In this document: positions 26,339 to 35,954 of the stretch, piece by piece | Position numbering within the stretch: position 1 is the stretch's first letter | Layout of the letters: each line of letters starts with the position of its first letter | Assembly: GCF_020923495.1 (NCBI RefSeq) | Contig: NZ_CP064048.1 | Coordinates: 1,939,501 to 2,003,500 of the forward strand | DNA length: 64,000 nt | Direction: 5' to 3' | Origin: Brevibacillus sedimenti | GTDB lineage: Bacteria; Bacillota; Bacilli; Brevibacillales; Brevibacillaceae | Position numbers and translations under genes: made by a program | Notes under the pieces: model-generated | What the model saw: only the letters and a program-made list of their open reading frames with translations | Told to the model about the DNA's origin: nothing | The model's database searches: none

Positions 26339-27137
26339 TATCGAGAGCTACAATCCGCTCCGCATGCGTATACACGTTCATCTTGTCGGGGCGGACAAAT
26401 CCAACGGCGGTGATGTTCAGCTCCTCCGCCAACTGCAGCGCCAAGTCGGTGGGAGCTGACTTGGAGAGAATGATGCCGGCACCAATCTTGGCTGCTTTGA
26501 GCAGCACCTCGGAGGAGATGCGGCCGCTGAACACGAGAATTTTGTCCTCCGTCGGCAGGTTTTCCCGCAGGCAGTATCCGTAAATCTTGTCCAGCGCGTT
26601 GTGCCGGCCGATGTCGGAGTACCTTAGCAGCGTCTGCTCCGGCGTGCACAGCGCGGCATTGTGCACGCCGCCTGTGCTGCGGTGGATGTGGGACGACGCC
26701 TGCAACTCGTCCATCAGGCGGAACACCTGCGCCGGCGTGAGCGTGACTGTGCCCGCCACCGGTTTTGCCGTTCGCGCATCGCTGAAAAAGTAAAACGACT
26801 GCCGGCTTTTCCCGCAGCAGGACGTGATTCGCCGCTTCGTGTAAAAACTGTGTGACAGTCCGGTTTGCTGATGCAGATCCACGTAGGCAAATCCGCGGCT
26901 TTCGTCGATGGACATCTGCTTGATGTCCGTGTATTGCCGGATTGCTCCCTCTGCGGCGAGAAAGCCGATCACCATTTCCTCCAGGTCGGCGGGCGTGCAG
27001 ACAATCGTCGCAAACTCTTCGTCATTGAGAAATATCGTCAGCGGGTATTCCGTAACAATCTCGTCGTCTTCCCAGGCGAACCGGTCCTGCCCGATCTTCA
27101 GCACCGGCCGTCTAATCGTACTCATCAGGTTTGACAT
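26316..27137 (-). CDS. fdhD: Formate dehydrogenase accessory sulfurtransferase FdhD
   Basis: 273 residues; AGGAGG 5 bases before ATG 27137. The Cys pair of the sulfur-transfer loop is in RITSCCGKS, and the C-terminal half has the family stretches GGVHNAALC, SDIGRHNALDKIYG and FSGRISSEVLLKAA. FdhD passes sulfur from a desulfurase to the Mo or W cofactor of formate dehydrogenase. Its last codons (VGGGG, stop) lie inside the 3' end of the group II intron, so the insertion rewrote the extreme C-terminus, apparently without harm. No formate dehydrogenase gene is in the window. Confidence 0.9.
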
Positions 27138-27329
27138 AGCAGCCTCCTTGCCGTTTCACGCAGGATGTAGCAAAATTTTGAAAGTAATGTATTGTCGAGA
27201 AAGCGCTCACATGATAGTATACTATGTGAGGTTTTACTTGTCACAAAACATTCAACTTTTCTTGCAACAGTTCACATATAGACACGGGATAGCGCACCTG
27301 TCGCCGGTTTATTTGTGAACTGCCGAAAG

Positions 27330-27470
27330 TGAATAGCAAACACTTGCTGTTGATGCTGAAGTAGCGACCCTGCTGATGATTAACTGCCGTGTTTCATCTG
27401 TTCCCTCCTCGGGGCCAACGCGCGGACGACGAGGAGAACTGATGGATGCGGCAGTTTTTCTTTCTGCGAG
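27330..27470 (+). ncRNA. Structured leader with attenuator before the formate/oxalate transporter
   Basis: A long leader carries the motif GCTGAAGTAGCGACCCTG (27355-27372), which recurs before moeA. It is followed by a terminator-like helix: AACTGCCG at 27382-27389 pairs with CGGCAGTT at 27449-27456 with T after it, and CATCTG and CCTCCTCG inside pair with CGAGGAG and GATG. The layout is motif, terminator, gene, as in a riboswitch. Given the genes controlled, a molybdenum-cofactor or formate/Mo signal is possible but unproven. 27138-27329 holds only AT-rich promoter-like DNA. Confidence 0.5.
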
Positions 27471-27524
27471 AGCCTGTTCGCGAAAGTGGACGCTCTTTAC
27501 CCCGCTTAAAAGGAGATGAATCAC

Positions 27525-28796
27525 ATGCAGGAAAAATTGAAGAACCGCTGGCTGATTGCTGCGGCTGCGGTGGGAATCCACCTGTCCATCGGTTCGGTGT
27601 ACGCCTGGAGCGTCTTCACCAAGCCGATCATCAACCAATTTGGCTGGGAGCTGTCGAAGGTGCAGTTCACGTTCAGCATCGCGATCCTGTTCCTGGGCCT
27701 GTCGGCTGCGTTTCTCGGCCACTACGTGGAAAAACACGGTCCCCGTAAATCAGGCACTCTTTCGTCTATCTTTTTCGGTTTGGGGATCGCCGGGTCCGGT
27801 CTGGCCATTCAATTGGAAAGCCTCCCGCTGCTGTACCTCTGCTACGGCGTGTTCGGCGGCATCGGTCTCGGGGTCGGCTACATAACGCCCGTTTCCACGC
27901 TGGTGAAATGGTTCCCGGACCGCCGCGGGCTGGCCACCGGGTTGGCCATCATGGGCTTCGGCTTCGCTTCGCTGGTGGCAAGCCAGATCATGCAGGCGCT
28001 GATCGAAAGCGTAGGGATCGCCAATACCTTCTTCATTCTGGGAGCCGTCTATTTTGTCGTCATGTTTGCTTCCGCTCAATACCTTTCCCCGCCGCCTCAG
28101 GGATGGGTGCCGGAGGGCTATTCGGCTGAAGAAGGAAGCGGCAAGCAAATCAAGAAGGACCTGTGTCAGCTGACGGCCAACGAAGCGGTAAAAACCCGCC
28201 GATTCTACCTGCTGTGGCTGATGCTGTTCATCAACGTGACCTGCGGCATCGCGGTCATTTCCGTCGCCTCGCCGATGGCACAGGAGATCGTGGGCATGTC
28301 TGCGGCAATGGCATCGACGATGGTTGGCCTGAACGGCCTGTTCAACGGGGGCGGCCGGATTGGCTGGGCGACGCTGTCCGACTACATCGGTCGGCCCAAC
28401 ACCTACACGGCGTTTTTCCTGATCCAGCTCGTCCTGTTCTTCCTGCTGCCCAACCTGACTATGCCGGCACTGTTTATGGCGGCCATGTTTATCATCATGA
28501 CCTGTTACGGCGGCGGTTTTGCCTCCATTCCGGCCTATATTGCCGACCTGTTCGGCACCAGGCAGATGGGCGCGATTCACGGTTACATCCTGACGGCATG
28601 GGCAGCGGCAGGGCTGGCCGGGCCGATTTTCGCCGCCTGGGTGCGCGAGAGCACCGGCAGCTACATCGGTACGATGACCGTCTTTGCTGCCATGTTCGCC
28701 GTCGCCTTGGTCATCTCGCTGATCATCAGACTGGACATCAAGAAATTGCGGGAGCAGGCGAAACAGAATGAAAACTCAGTTGAATTGGCTTGCTGA
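27525..28796 (+). CDS. OFA-family MFS transporter (oxalate/formate antiporter type)
   Basis: 423 residues from ATG 27525; AAAAGGAG is 10 bases upstream, too close to the in-frame ATG at 27516. Twelve hydrophobic segments are visible. Family marks include the first helix with GSVYAWSVF, the loop GHYVEKHGPRKSG and GVGYITPVSTLVKWFPDRRG. OFA transporters exchange oxalate, formate or related small carboxylates. Its neighbours fdhD and moeA point to formate, though this cannot be shown from sequence. The leader upstream has an attenuator. Confidence 0.85.
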   Translation: MQEKLKNRWLIAAAAVGIHLSIGSVYAWSVFTKPIINQFGWELSKVQFTFSIAILFLGLSAAFLGHYVEKHGPRKSGTLSSIFFGLGIAGSGLAIQLESLPLLYLCYGVFGGIGLGVGYITPVSTLVKWFPDRRGLATGLAIMGFGFASLVASQIMQALIESVGIANTFFILGAVYFVVMFASAQYLSPPPQGWVPEGYSAEEGSGKQIKKDLCQLTANEAVKTRRFYLLWLMLFINVTCGIAVISVASPMAQEIVGMSAAMASTMVGLNGLFNGGGRIGWATLSDYIGRPNTYTAFFLIQLVLFFLLPNLTMPALFMAAMFIIMTCYGGGFASIPAYIADLFGTRQMGAIHGYILTAWAAAGLAGPIFAAWVRESTGSYIGTMTVFAAMFAVALVISLIIRLDIKKLREQAKQNENSVELAC

Positions 28797-28844
28797 TAGA
28801 TGGTAAATTTTTAGGTAAGAGAATTTTGTAAAGGTGACATTTCG

Positions 28845-29210
28845 ATGAATAAATACGAAGCTGAGTTCAGCAATTTAGTCAGAGCTTTCCGCAAGCGTCA
28901 CATGGGCAAAGGCCCCAGCAAGATTGTGACCACGTTTTGCAAGAACTGGGCAATTTGCGAAATGGAGGGGAATCTTTCCCCGGTGGAAAAGTTCATTGCG
29001 ACGGCTGATGAAGGCAAACAGATGCTTCGCGCGGCCCGCACGGAAATGGTAAAAGAAATGTACCGCAAAAACCGGCCGGTCGAAATGGAGGCATTTCTGG
29101 GCGCAAACTTCGTCGATTTATTCGTCGATATTGACATTGAACGCGATTTTGGCATGTCCATTTTCGTCTTTGATCAAGATATCGAGAAGAAGTTTAAAAA
29201 CGAGTCGTGA
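28845..29210 (+). CDS. DUF2294 / MpsC-type protein
   Basis: 121 residues. The pattern FRKRHMGKGPSKIVTTFCKN, the middle MEGNLSPVEKF and the ending FVDLFVDIDIERDFGMSIFV match DUF2294, named for MpsC, part of a cation-dependent membrane-potential system in staphylococci. The protein is soluble. It follows the OFA transporter gene after 48 bases and often travels with formate dehydrogenase and Mo-cofactor genes in Bacillales. Its action here is unknown. Confidence 0.8.
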   Translation: MNKYEAEFSNLVRAFRKRHMGKGPSKIVTTFCKNWAICEMEGNLSPVEKFIATADEGKQMLRAARTEMVKEMYRKNRPVEMEAFLGANFVDLFVDIDIERDFGMSIFVFDQDIEKKFKNES

Positions 29211-29366
29211 GTCTGCGCCGAAGCAGCGACCCTGTTTGTCGGGCAGACAAGAGAGCATGGGAAACGCGCGCGTAGTTGGGACTTGGCAGCGCCCCTGCCT
29301 GAGACAACCACCGTGGACATTCTCTGTCCGATGAGAAGGGACTGGTTCATGGGTGGTTGTCTTTTT
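29211..29366 (+). ncRNA. Structured leader with attenuator before moeA
   Basis: GCCGAAGCAGCGACCCTG at 29217-29234 matches the motif in the leader at 27355 (16 of 18). A GC-rich folded region follows. A terminator is formed by AGACAACCACC (29302-29312) with GGGTGGTTGTCT and TTTTT (to 29366). moeA starts 75 bases later. The arrangement suggests a ligand-sensing RNA; a molybdenum-cofactor type is the natural candidate, but the family was not verified. Confidence 0.55.
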
Positions 29367-29440
29367 GTCGTCCTGCACGTTACGCAGGTTCACCGGCCGA
29401 CTTCAGGGGACGGGTCTTGCAGCAAAAGGAGGAACAGACG

Positions 29441-30700
29441 ATGCACGTTCAGCGACAAACCATCAGCGTGGAGGAAGCGCTGCGCAGGCTGTTGGCGGAC
29501 TTGACGCCGCTGCCGGAAGAGCTGGTAGGCATTGGAGAAGCGTATGGGCGGACGTTGGCCCAGAACCTTGCCGCCACATGTGACATGCCGCCGTTTGACC
29601 GCTCGCCGCTGGATGGGTTTGCCGTGCGAGCAGCGGATACGGCCGGAGCCACACCGGATCAGCCGGTTCGCTTGCGGGTGCTGGAAACGGTCGGGGCCGG
29701 ACAAGTCCCCCGGCAGACGGTAACCGCCGGAACAGCCGTCCGGATCATGACTGGCGCGATGATCCCGCCGGGAGCTGATGCCGTGATCATGTTCGAACAG
29801 ACGGAGCAGCCCGGCCGGCAGCTGGAGTGGGTCGGGGTAAAACGGGCGCTTCGCCCTGGAGAAAACATCTCCCGCAGGGGGGAAGAAATCGCTGCCGGAG
29901 CGTGCGTGGCCCGGGCGGGAACGCGGATCAACGCGGGGATCTTGGCCGTGTTGGCGGCGTTTGGCTACGCGCAGGTTCCGGTCGTCCGCAGACCGCGCGT
30001 CGGATTGATTTCCACCGGCACGGAACTGCTGGATGTGGACCAGCCGCTTGAGCCGGGCAAAATTCGCAACAGCAACGCGGTAATGCTGTCCGCCTTGATC
30101 GCCGAGGCGGGCGGCATCCCGGTGTGGTTCGGACGATTGCCGGACGATCTGGCTCTGGCCAAGCGGCAGCTGGCCAACTGTCTGGAGGAGGTCGACCTGC
30201 TGGTGACGAGCGGCGGTGTGTCGGTCGGAGACTTCGACGTAATGGCCGCGTTGGCCAACGATCCGGAGGTCACCCTGCTGTTCAACCGTGTCGCGATGCG
30301 GCCGGGCGGACCGACAACCGGCCTTTTGTTCCTAGACAAACTGGTCTGTGCGCTGTCGGGCAATCCGGGGGCTTGTTTTCTCGGCGCCCAGCTGTTCGTC
30401 CGTCCCGTGCTGCGCCGGCTGCAGGGCGACCGAGAGACTGGCCTGCGACGCATCCGGGCCACGCTGGCGGAGTCCTACACGAAACCGTGTCCCTTCCCGC
30501 GCTATTTGCGCGGTCGGCTGACGGAGCGGGAGGGAAAACTGTACGTCGTTCCCGACCACAACGACAAGGCGGGCAACCTGTCCACGCTGGGCAAAAGCGA
30601 ATGCTTCCTGATCATCCCGGCTGGTGGCCGGGGCAAACAGGCGGGGGAGACCGTCGACGTGATTCCCCACGCCGCGCCGGAGTGGAGAGAGGAGGCGTAG
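29441..30700 (+). CDS. moeA: Molybdopterin molybdenumtransferase MoeA
   Basis: 419 residues from ATG 29441 with AAAGGAGG upstream. The family landmarks are in order: PPFDRSPLDGFAVRA, RIMTGAMIPPGADAV, the MPT-binding domain with STGTELLD and KIRNSNAVML, and TSGGVSVGDFD. The final beta-barrel domain is complete. MoeA inserts molybdate into adenylated molybdopterin. It is coupled to mobB three bases downstream and preceded by the attenuated leader. Confidence 0.95.
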   Translation: MHVQRQTISVEEALRRLLADLTPLPEELVGIGEAYGRTLAQNLAATCDMPPFDRSPLDGFAVRAADTAGATPDQPVRLRVLETVGAGQVPRQTVTAGTAVRIMTGAMIPPGADAVIMFEQTEQPGRQLEWVGVKRALRPGENISRRGEEIAAGACVARAGTRINAGILAVLAAFGYAQVPVVRRPRVGLISTGTELLDVDQPLEPGKIRNSNAVMLSALIAEAGGIPVWFGRLPDDLALAKRQLANCLEEVDLLVTSGGVSVGDFDVMAALANDPEVTLLFNRVAMRPGGPTTGLLFLDKLVCALSGNPGACFLGAQLFVRPVLRRLQGDRETGLRRIRATLAESYTKPCPFPRYLRGRLTEREGKLYVVPDHNDKAGNLSTLGKSECFLIIPAGGRGKQAGETVDVIPHAAPEWREEA

Positions 30701-30703
30701 TGC

Positions 30704-31213
30704 ATGGCAAACAAGCCGAGCGTGCTGCAGGTGGTGGGCTATTCCAATTCGGGCAAGACAACGCTGTTGACCAAACTGATTCCGCTGCTGGAGCAGGAGG
30801 GGCTGCGCGTCGGCGTGATCAAACACGACGGCGGTCACGATTTTGAGTGGGACCGACCGGGCAAGGACACATGGCGATACCGCGATGCGGGAGCGTCACT
30901 GGTGGCAATCGTCTCGCGGAGCAAGACGGCGATGCTGGAGCTGAAGCCTGTCCCGCTGCCTGTTTTGGTGGAACGAATGGCGGAAGCCGGTGCCGATCTT
31001 GTGCTGGTCGAGGGATTCAAGCAAGAGGACTACGAGAAACTGGTCGTGCTCCGCGACCCGGCGCACCGTGAATTGGTGGAGGCAGTCACCCGGCCCGTGG
31101 CTGTGGCTAGCTGGGAGCCGTTTGCGCACCCGACACTGCCGGTGTACGCCATTGACGACGCAGCGGGTGTGGCCAGGTTTATCCTGAACAGATATATAAT
31201 GAAAGAACGGTAG
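30704..31213 (+). CDS. mobB: Molybdopterin-guanine dinucleotide adaptor MobB
   Basis: 169 residues. Walker A is VVGYSNSGKTTLL at residues about 9-21, followed by the switch-like KHDGGHDFEWDRPGKD, which is diagnostic of MobB GTPases. ADLVLVEGFKQE is the Walker B region. MobB supports MobA in making the guanine dinucleotide form of the cofactor. It follows moeA in one transcript. Confidence 0.93.
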   Translation: MANKPSVLQVVGYSNSGKTTLLTKLIPLLEQEGLRVGVIKHDGGHDFEWDRPGKDTWRYRDAGASLVAIVSRSKTAMLELKPVPLPVLVERMAEAGADLVLVEGFKQEDYEKLVVLRDPAHRELVEAVTRPVAVASWEPFAHPTLPVYAIDDAAGVARFILNRYIMKER

Positions 31214-31243
31214 TGGGAGCGGGCAATATGTGGCGGGTGAGAT

Positions 31244-31333
31244 TTGTGCCCCCTGCCCGCGTCGCGTTTTGGAGCGGACATCATCCACTTCTTTGCTTGG
31301 TCGTCAAGAGAGCGAGCGGGCCCGATCACCCAT
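31244..31333 (-). repeat. Dispersed repeat, copy 2
   Basis: Inverted counterpart of 14840-14928; the conserved cores are the same. It begins 31 bases after the mobB stop and ends before the terminator at 31360. No coding frame is shared convincingly between the copies. Confidence 0.8.
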
Positions 31334-31359
31334 GCGCCACGGACTTTGTCTGCATGCTG

Positions 31360-31388
31360 AGCAACCTGACATTGCAGGTTGCTTTTTT
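31360..31388 (+). terminator. Terminator of the moeA-mobB unit
   Basis: AGCAACCTG-ACATTG-CAGGTTGCT with TTTTT directly after it. Confidence 0.85.
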
Positions 31389-31546
31389 CGTTGAAAGAGG
31401 TAATTCATGTAAGAAATCTCCTTGTAAGTGAAGCATGTGGTAACTACAGCAGGATCATATACAAAAATTTTGACTGAAAAAGAGGTTTTTGCTGAGTGCT
31501 GTGAAAGAGAGTACTTGTGCGTATACATAATCAGGGAGGGATATAC

Positions 31547-33331
31547 ATGAAAACGCCATTGCCGATGCGCTGGAATCTGGAGGTGCTGTTTTCCGGCGGA
31601 AGCGAGTCCGAGTCCTTTCGCGCATTTCTCAGCATGCTGGAAGGAGATATTGCCGCACTGCAGGCGCAGGTGAGCACCGATCGCGCGCGGATCGACGACA
31701 AGGATGCATTTGTTTCCCTGCTCACCCAAGTGCAGAGCATTGCTGTTCGGCTGAAGGAGGCGGGAGCGTTTGTCTCCTGCCTGACCGCCCAAGATGTAAA
31801 AGACGAACAGGCCAAACTCCTGAGCGGACGGGTGAAAACCGTATCCGCGTCATTCGCTGCGGCGCTGTCCAAATGGGAGGAACACCTGCTCGCGATCGAC
31901 GAGCCGGCCTGGAACAAGCTGCTCGCCGCTCCGGAGGTGAAGCCGGTCGCGTTCAATCTCAATGAACGACGCAGACGGGCAAAGGAAAAACTTCCGCCCG
32001 CGCAGGAGGTGCTGGCCAACGACCTGGCCGTGGACGGATACCACGCCTGGCAGGACCTCTACAATACCGTCGTCGGCCGCATGACCATCGAAGTGGAGGT
32101 GGATGGCGAGACGAAGCGTCTCTCCGTCGGCCAGGCCGCCAATTTGATGCACCATCCGGACCGCAGCGTCCGCGCTCGCGTTTTTGCCAAATGGAAGGAG
32201 GCCTGGGCACAGGAGGCGGAACTGTGCGCACAGGCGCTCAATCACTTGGGTGGTTTTCGTCTGGCGCTGTACCGGCATCGGGGATGGGACTCCGTGCTGC
32301 GAGAGCCGCTGGACATCGGGCGGATGCAGGAAAAGACGCTGGACGCGATGTGGCAGGCGATCGACAACCGCAAGGATCGGCTCGTCGCGTACCTGGAGCG
32401 CAAGGCCAAGCTGCTGGGCGTGGACAAATTGAGCTGGTACGATTTGTCCGCTCCGATCGGCCGTCAGCACAAGAAGTTGTCTTATGAGGAAGGCGCTGCG
32501 TTCATCCTCGAACAGTTTGGCCGGTTCAGCCCGAAATTGGCCGCCTTTGCTCAAAACGCCTTCGAGAATGGATGGATCGAGGCAGAGGACCGGCCAGGCA
32601 AACGGCCAGGCGGCTTCTGCACCAGCTTTCCGGCCAAGGGCCAGTCTCGCGTGTTTATGACCTACGCGGGCAGCATGCAAAACGTGTCCACCCTGGCGCA
32701 TGAACTGGGGCACGCCTATCACCAGCACGTCATGAACGATCTGCCCCCGCTGGCGCAAAACTACGCGATGAACGTGGCGGAGACGGCTTCTACATTTGCC
32801 GAGATGATCGTGGCGGACGCGGCGGTGAAGAACGCCGCCAGTACGGAGGAGCGGGTGGCTCTCCTGGAAGACAAAGTGCAGCAGACCATCGCCTTTCTCA
32901 TGAACATCCAGGCCCGCTTCCTGTTTGAAAAAAACTTTTACGCCAAGCGGAGAAACGGGCTGGTCAGCGCAGAGGAGCTGAGTCGCATGATGCTGGAAGC
33001 GCAGAAAAAGGCGTACAGCGACGCGCTGGCCGAATACGAGCCGCTTTTCTGGGCGTCCAAGCTGCATTTTTACATCACGACGTATCCCTTCTACAACTTC
33101 CCGTACACCTTCGGCTATTTGTTCAGCTTGAGCGTGTACGCGCGCGCCCTGCAGGAGGGACCGGCCTTTGCCGACAAGTACGACGCCCTGCTGCGCGATA
33201 CGGGACGGATGACCGTGGAAGAGCTGGCAAAGCGGCATCTGGATGAGGACATTACCGACGTCCGGTTTTGGCAGAAGGCCGTGGATCGGGCCGTCGCCGA
33301 CATCGACGAGTTTCTCCACCTGACGAAATAA
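31547..33331 (+). CDS. M3-family oligoendopeptidase, PepF-like
   Basis: 594 residues from ATG 31547, GGGAGGG 6 bases upstream. The zinc site HELGHAYHQ is at about residue 385, followed by the Glu of the third ligand in MNVAETASTFAE. An N-terminal helical lobe (1-200) forms the channel wall typical of the family. The protein lacks a signal peptide and should cut peptides of moderate length in the cytosol. It is one of the PepF clade by length and motif context. Confidence 0.9.
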   Translation: MKTPLPMRWNLEVLFSGGSESESFRAFLSMLEGDIAALQAQVSTDRARIDDKDAFVSLLTQVQSIAVRLKEAGAFVSCLTAQDVKDEQAKLLSGRVKTVSASFAAALSKWEEHLLAIDEPAWNKLLAAPEVKPVAFNLNERRRRAKEKLPPAQEVLANDLAVDGYHAWQDLYNTVVGRMTIEVEVDGETKRLSVGQAANLMHHPDRSVRARVFAKWKEAWAQEAELCAQALNHLGGFRLALYRHRGWDSVLREPLDIGRMQEKTLDAMWQAIDNRKDRLVAYLERKAKLLGVDKLSWYDLSAPIGRQHKKLSYEEGAAFILEQFGRFSPKLAAFAQNAFENGWIEAEDRPGKRPGGFCTSFPAKGQSRVFMTYAGSMQNVSTLAHELGHAYHQHVMNDLPPLAQNYAMNVAETASTFAEMIVADAAVKNAASTEERVALLEDKVQQTIAFLMNIQARFLFEKNFYAKRRNGLVSAEELSRMMLEAQKKAYSDALAEYEPLFWASKLHFYITTYPFYNFPYTFGYLFSLSVYARALQEGPAFADKYDALLRDTGRMTVEELAKRHLDEDITDVRFWQKAVDRAVADIDEFLHLTK

Positions 33332-33440
33332 AACGGGGAATATCAGCGCGAGCGGACGTCATCCCGACGATCGGATGGGAATTGATCCCGCGCCCTGCAC
33401 ATCAGCACATCCGCCAGGCGTCTGCCGGCGGCGTGAGGGT

Positions 33441-33479
33441 AACCCTTGCCGGTGTCTCAAGCTCCGGCGGGGGTTTTTA
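33441..33479 (+). terminator. Terminator after the peptidase gene
   Basis: AACCCTTGCCGG pairs with CCGGCGGGGGTT and T follows; the stem has one or two imperfect pairs. Nothing else is seen between 33332 and 33627. Confidence 0.65.
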
Positions 33480-33627
33480 TGGGACGAACGGAGCAAAAAA
33501 ATTTAGGCTTGGGGTGAATGGGAAAGTACGTTAAAATGAAGGGCGTGGCGCAAGCGATCATGCGCGAGACAAGCGAGGAGGCAAACGGCGTCGTTAAACT
33601 GCCTCTTTTGCCAGAAAGGTGAGTACA

Positions 33628-34458
33628 ATGGATCTGTGGTCAATGTTCGTAGCATTCGTGTTAGGGCTTGTGGAAGGACTGACGGAATTTGCGCCCGTCT
33701 CCTCGACCGGGCATATGATCATCGTTGACGATATGTGGCTGAAATCCAAGGAGATGTTTTCCCCCGAGGTGGCCAACACCTTCAAGGTGGTGATACAGCT
33801 CGGATCGATCCTGGCTGTGGTAATCGTCTTTCAAGAGCGCTTTTTCGATCTGCTCGGGCTGCGGAGACGCGCGACAGGCGGACAAGCCTCCGGCCGCAAA
33901 CTGAAGCTGGGTCAGGTAATCGTCGGGCTGCTGCCGGCTGCCGTATTGGGCCTCCTGTTTGAGGACTACATCGACCAATACCTGTTTTCGGTGAACACCG
34001 TGCTGATCGGATTGGTGGCGGGCGCTTTCCTGATGCTGGCCGCTGATTGGTTCCGACCGGGCAGGCCGAAAGTGGAGACGGTTGACCAGCTTACGTACAA
34101 GCAGGCCTTCTTGATCGGGTTGTTTCAATGCATTGCGCTGTGGCCGGGCTTCTCCCGTTCCGGTTCGACGATTTCAGGCGGGGTGCTGTTGGGATTGAGC
34201 CACCGCGCTGCGTCCGATTTTACCTTTATCATGGCTGTCCCCGTCATGTTGGGGGCAAGCTGCCTGTCGCTCTTGAAGCACTGGGATTCCTTCACCCTTG
34301 ATGCCCTGCCGTTTTTTGCGGTCGGCTTCATCAGCGCATTCGTTTTTGCGCTGTTCTTCATCCGCTTCTTCTTGAAGCTGATCAACCGGATCAAACTGGT
34401 TCCGTTTGCCCTTTATCGCATCGTGCTGGCAGCGGTGCTGTATCTGGTCCTGATGTAA
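33628..34458 (+). CDS. uppP: Undecaprenyl-diphosphatase UppP (BacA)
   Basis: 276 residues from ATG 33628, AAAGGTG before it. The two catalytic signatures are EGLTEFAPVSSTGHM near the N-terminus and the LWPGFSRSGSTISGG stretch in the centre. About eight membrane helices. It recycles the lipid carrier for peptidoglycan and other wall polymers, and confers bacitracin tolerance when abundant. Confidence 0.95.
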   Translation: MDLWSMFVAFVLGLVEGLTEFAPVSSTGHMIIVDDMWLKSKEMFSPEVANTFKVVIQLGSILAVVIVFQERFFDLLGLRRRATGGQASGRKLKLGQVIVGLLPAAVLGLLFEDYIDQYLFSVNTVLIGLVAGAFLMLAADWFRPGRPKVETVDQLTYKQAFLIGLFQCIALWPGFSRSGSTISGGVLLGLSHRAASDFTFIMAVPVMLGASCLSLLKHWDSFTLDALPFFAVGFISAFVFALFFIRFFLKLINRIKLVPFALYRIVLAAVLYLVLM

Positions 34459-34510
34459 GAAAAACGGCTTTGGAGGTATCGGCGAAAGCGGACCTTCGCC
34501 GGACAAGCGT

Positions 34511-34553
34511 AAAAAGCAGTCGGGAACAATTGGGTTTTCCGACTGCTTTTTTT
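34511..34553 (+). terminator. Terminator after uppP
   Basis: AAAAAGCAGTCGG pairs with CCGACTGCTTTTTTT. Confidence 0.85.
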
Positions 34554-34625
34554 GTTGGCGGGGACGGATATCGTGATGCTGTTTGTCCGGGCATCGGCAT
34601 ATGCTGGTGGTGAGGAGGGAGTCGG

Positions 34626-35033
34626 ATGCGGGAGAAAACGGCGTTCGTCGTCCTGCGGATGGTGACGGGCTTGATTTTCTTTGCCCACGGCCTGCAGAAG
34701 CTGCAAAAAGGATTGGGAGTGGTGGCCGAGTGGTTCGGGAGTGTCGGACTTCCGACATGGTTGGCCTATCTGGTGACGCTGGCGGAACTGCTGGGTGGGA
34801 TGGCGCTTGTGATCGGGCTGGCGGTACGGCCTGCGTCGCTGCTTCTGGCTGTGATCATGGTCGGTGCCATCGTTACCGTCAAATGGTCAAACGGCCTGAT
34901 CGGTGCGAACGGCGCAGGAGGGTACGAGCTGGATCTCATCCTGCTGGCGGTGACCATGTATCTGGCCGTCACGCAAAGAGAGGATCAGGGAGGAAAGCCT
35001 TGCGAACCTCGTTTTCGCCCAAAAAACCGCTGA
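34626..35033 (+). CDS. DoxX-family membrane protein
   Basis: 135 residues with four hydrophobic helices. The opening FVVLRMVTGLIFFAHGLQKL and the AEWFGSVGLPTWLAYLVTLAE loop are typical of the DoxX/YphA type. Family members are tied to thiol or sulfur redox balance, but no substrate is agreed. It stands alone, with a terminator formed partly by its own last codons. Confidence 0.85.
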   Translation: MREKTAFVVLRMVTGLIFFAHGLQKLQKGLGVVAEWFGSVGLPTWLAYLVTLAELLGGMALVIGLAVRPASLLLAVIMVGAIVTVKWSNGLIGANGAGGYELDLILLAVTMYLAVTQREDQGGKPCEPRFRPKNR

Positions 35034-35048
35034 TTCAGCGGTTTTTTT
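35021..35048 (+). terminator. Terminator overlapping the end of the DoxX gene
   Basis: AAAAAACCGCTGA-TTCAGCGGTTTTTTT, perfect stem with T-run; the stop codon lies inside. Confidence 0.85.
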
Positions 35049-35098
35049 CGTGCATCCGTACACCGGCTGTTCCAGCAGCAGCAGCCAGCTAGACGTGT

Positions 35099-35943
35099 CT
35101 AGGTTTCATTTGCAAATAGATCAACGCCCCGCGACTGCAGGATCTCCACCGCCTCCCTGACCGGCAAGCGGGGCAGGCGGAATTCGTCCGCCACCGTCTC
35201 TTCCAGCTCCCGGATGGAACCGAGCGTCAGCCGGCGCTCGCCGCCGTCAGCGTGCGTGATCAGCAGTGTGTTGTTTTTCAATGAGAGGCTGCGTTCGCTG
35301 TCCCATTGATACACATGGATGCGCAGGCAGTTGAGAAAGAAGGCGCCGGGGGCAAACGAGCGGTCGATCGCTTCGGCGAAATCGTCCGGCTCCCGCCGCT
35401 CCTCCGGGTCAAAGTGCCAGTCTTCGTTCACCAGCTTCTCCCCCGGTAATGCAGGTATTGGTAGCGGCCCGGCCGCTCCGCATCCGGTGTGATTCGCACC
35501 GTCTCCGGGCCAAAGCGGATGCAGTTGTCGGGATCGCGGCGAAAGCGGACCGGCTGATACACGGGGGCGGTGGAGCCCAGATCGACGTAGACCTGCTCTC
35601 CTCCCCATTCCGGCAGCCGGACGATGACCGCCGTATGGGAGGTTCCCACCGGCACGAGATGTGCAGAAAAGCTCAGCTCGCGCAGCAGCCAGAGGAGATT
35701 GGCGTGGATGGCGTAGCAGGTGCCGCCAAACCCGCAGCGGACGGCATCGGCAACAAACTGTTCAGGCGAGGGGAGGCTCTTGTACCCCGGTCGCCGGGCC
35801 TGCAGCAGTTTGCCGACGTTTTCAAACGGAAACGCCTGCAGATGAGCGCGGCACAGTTCGCTGAGGAAGGCGTAACTGGCCGGGCGCGGCGCTATTCCCA
35901 GATGATGGAGATAGGCAGATGCCCAAGCGGGTAACCGCGACAT
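35099..35943 (-). pseudogene. Arylamine N-acetyltransferase, apparent frameshift
   Basis: ATG 35943 with AAGGAGG starts a frame with the NAT triad: Cys in CGFGGTCYAIH, His in GTSHTAVIV and Asp in VYVDLGST. It stops after YLHYRGRSW. Adding one G to the G5 run (C5 at 35440-35444 on the plus strand) restores GEKLVNEDWHFDPEER and the C-terminal domain to 35099, about 281 residues as in other NATs. Either the gene is recently broken or one base was missed in sequencing. Confidence 0.75.
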
Positions 35944-35954
35944 GGAAAACCTCC

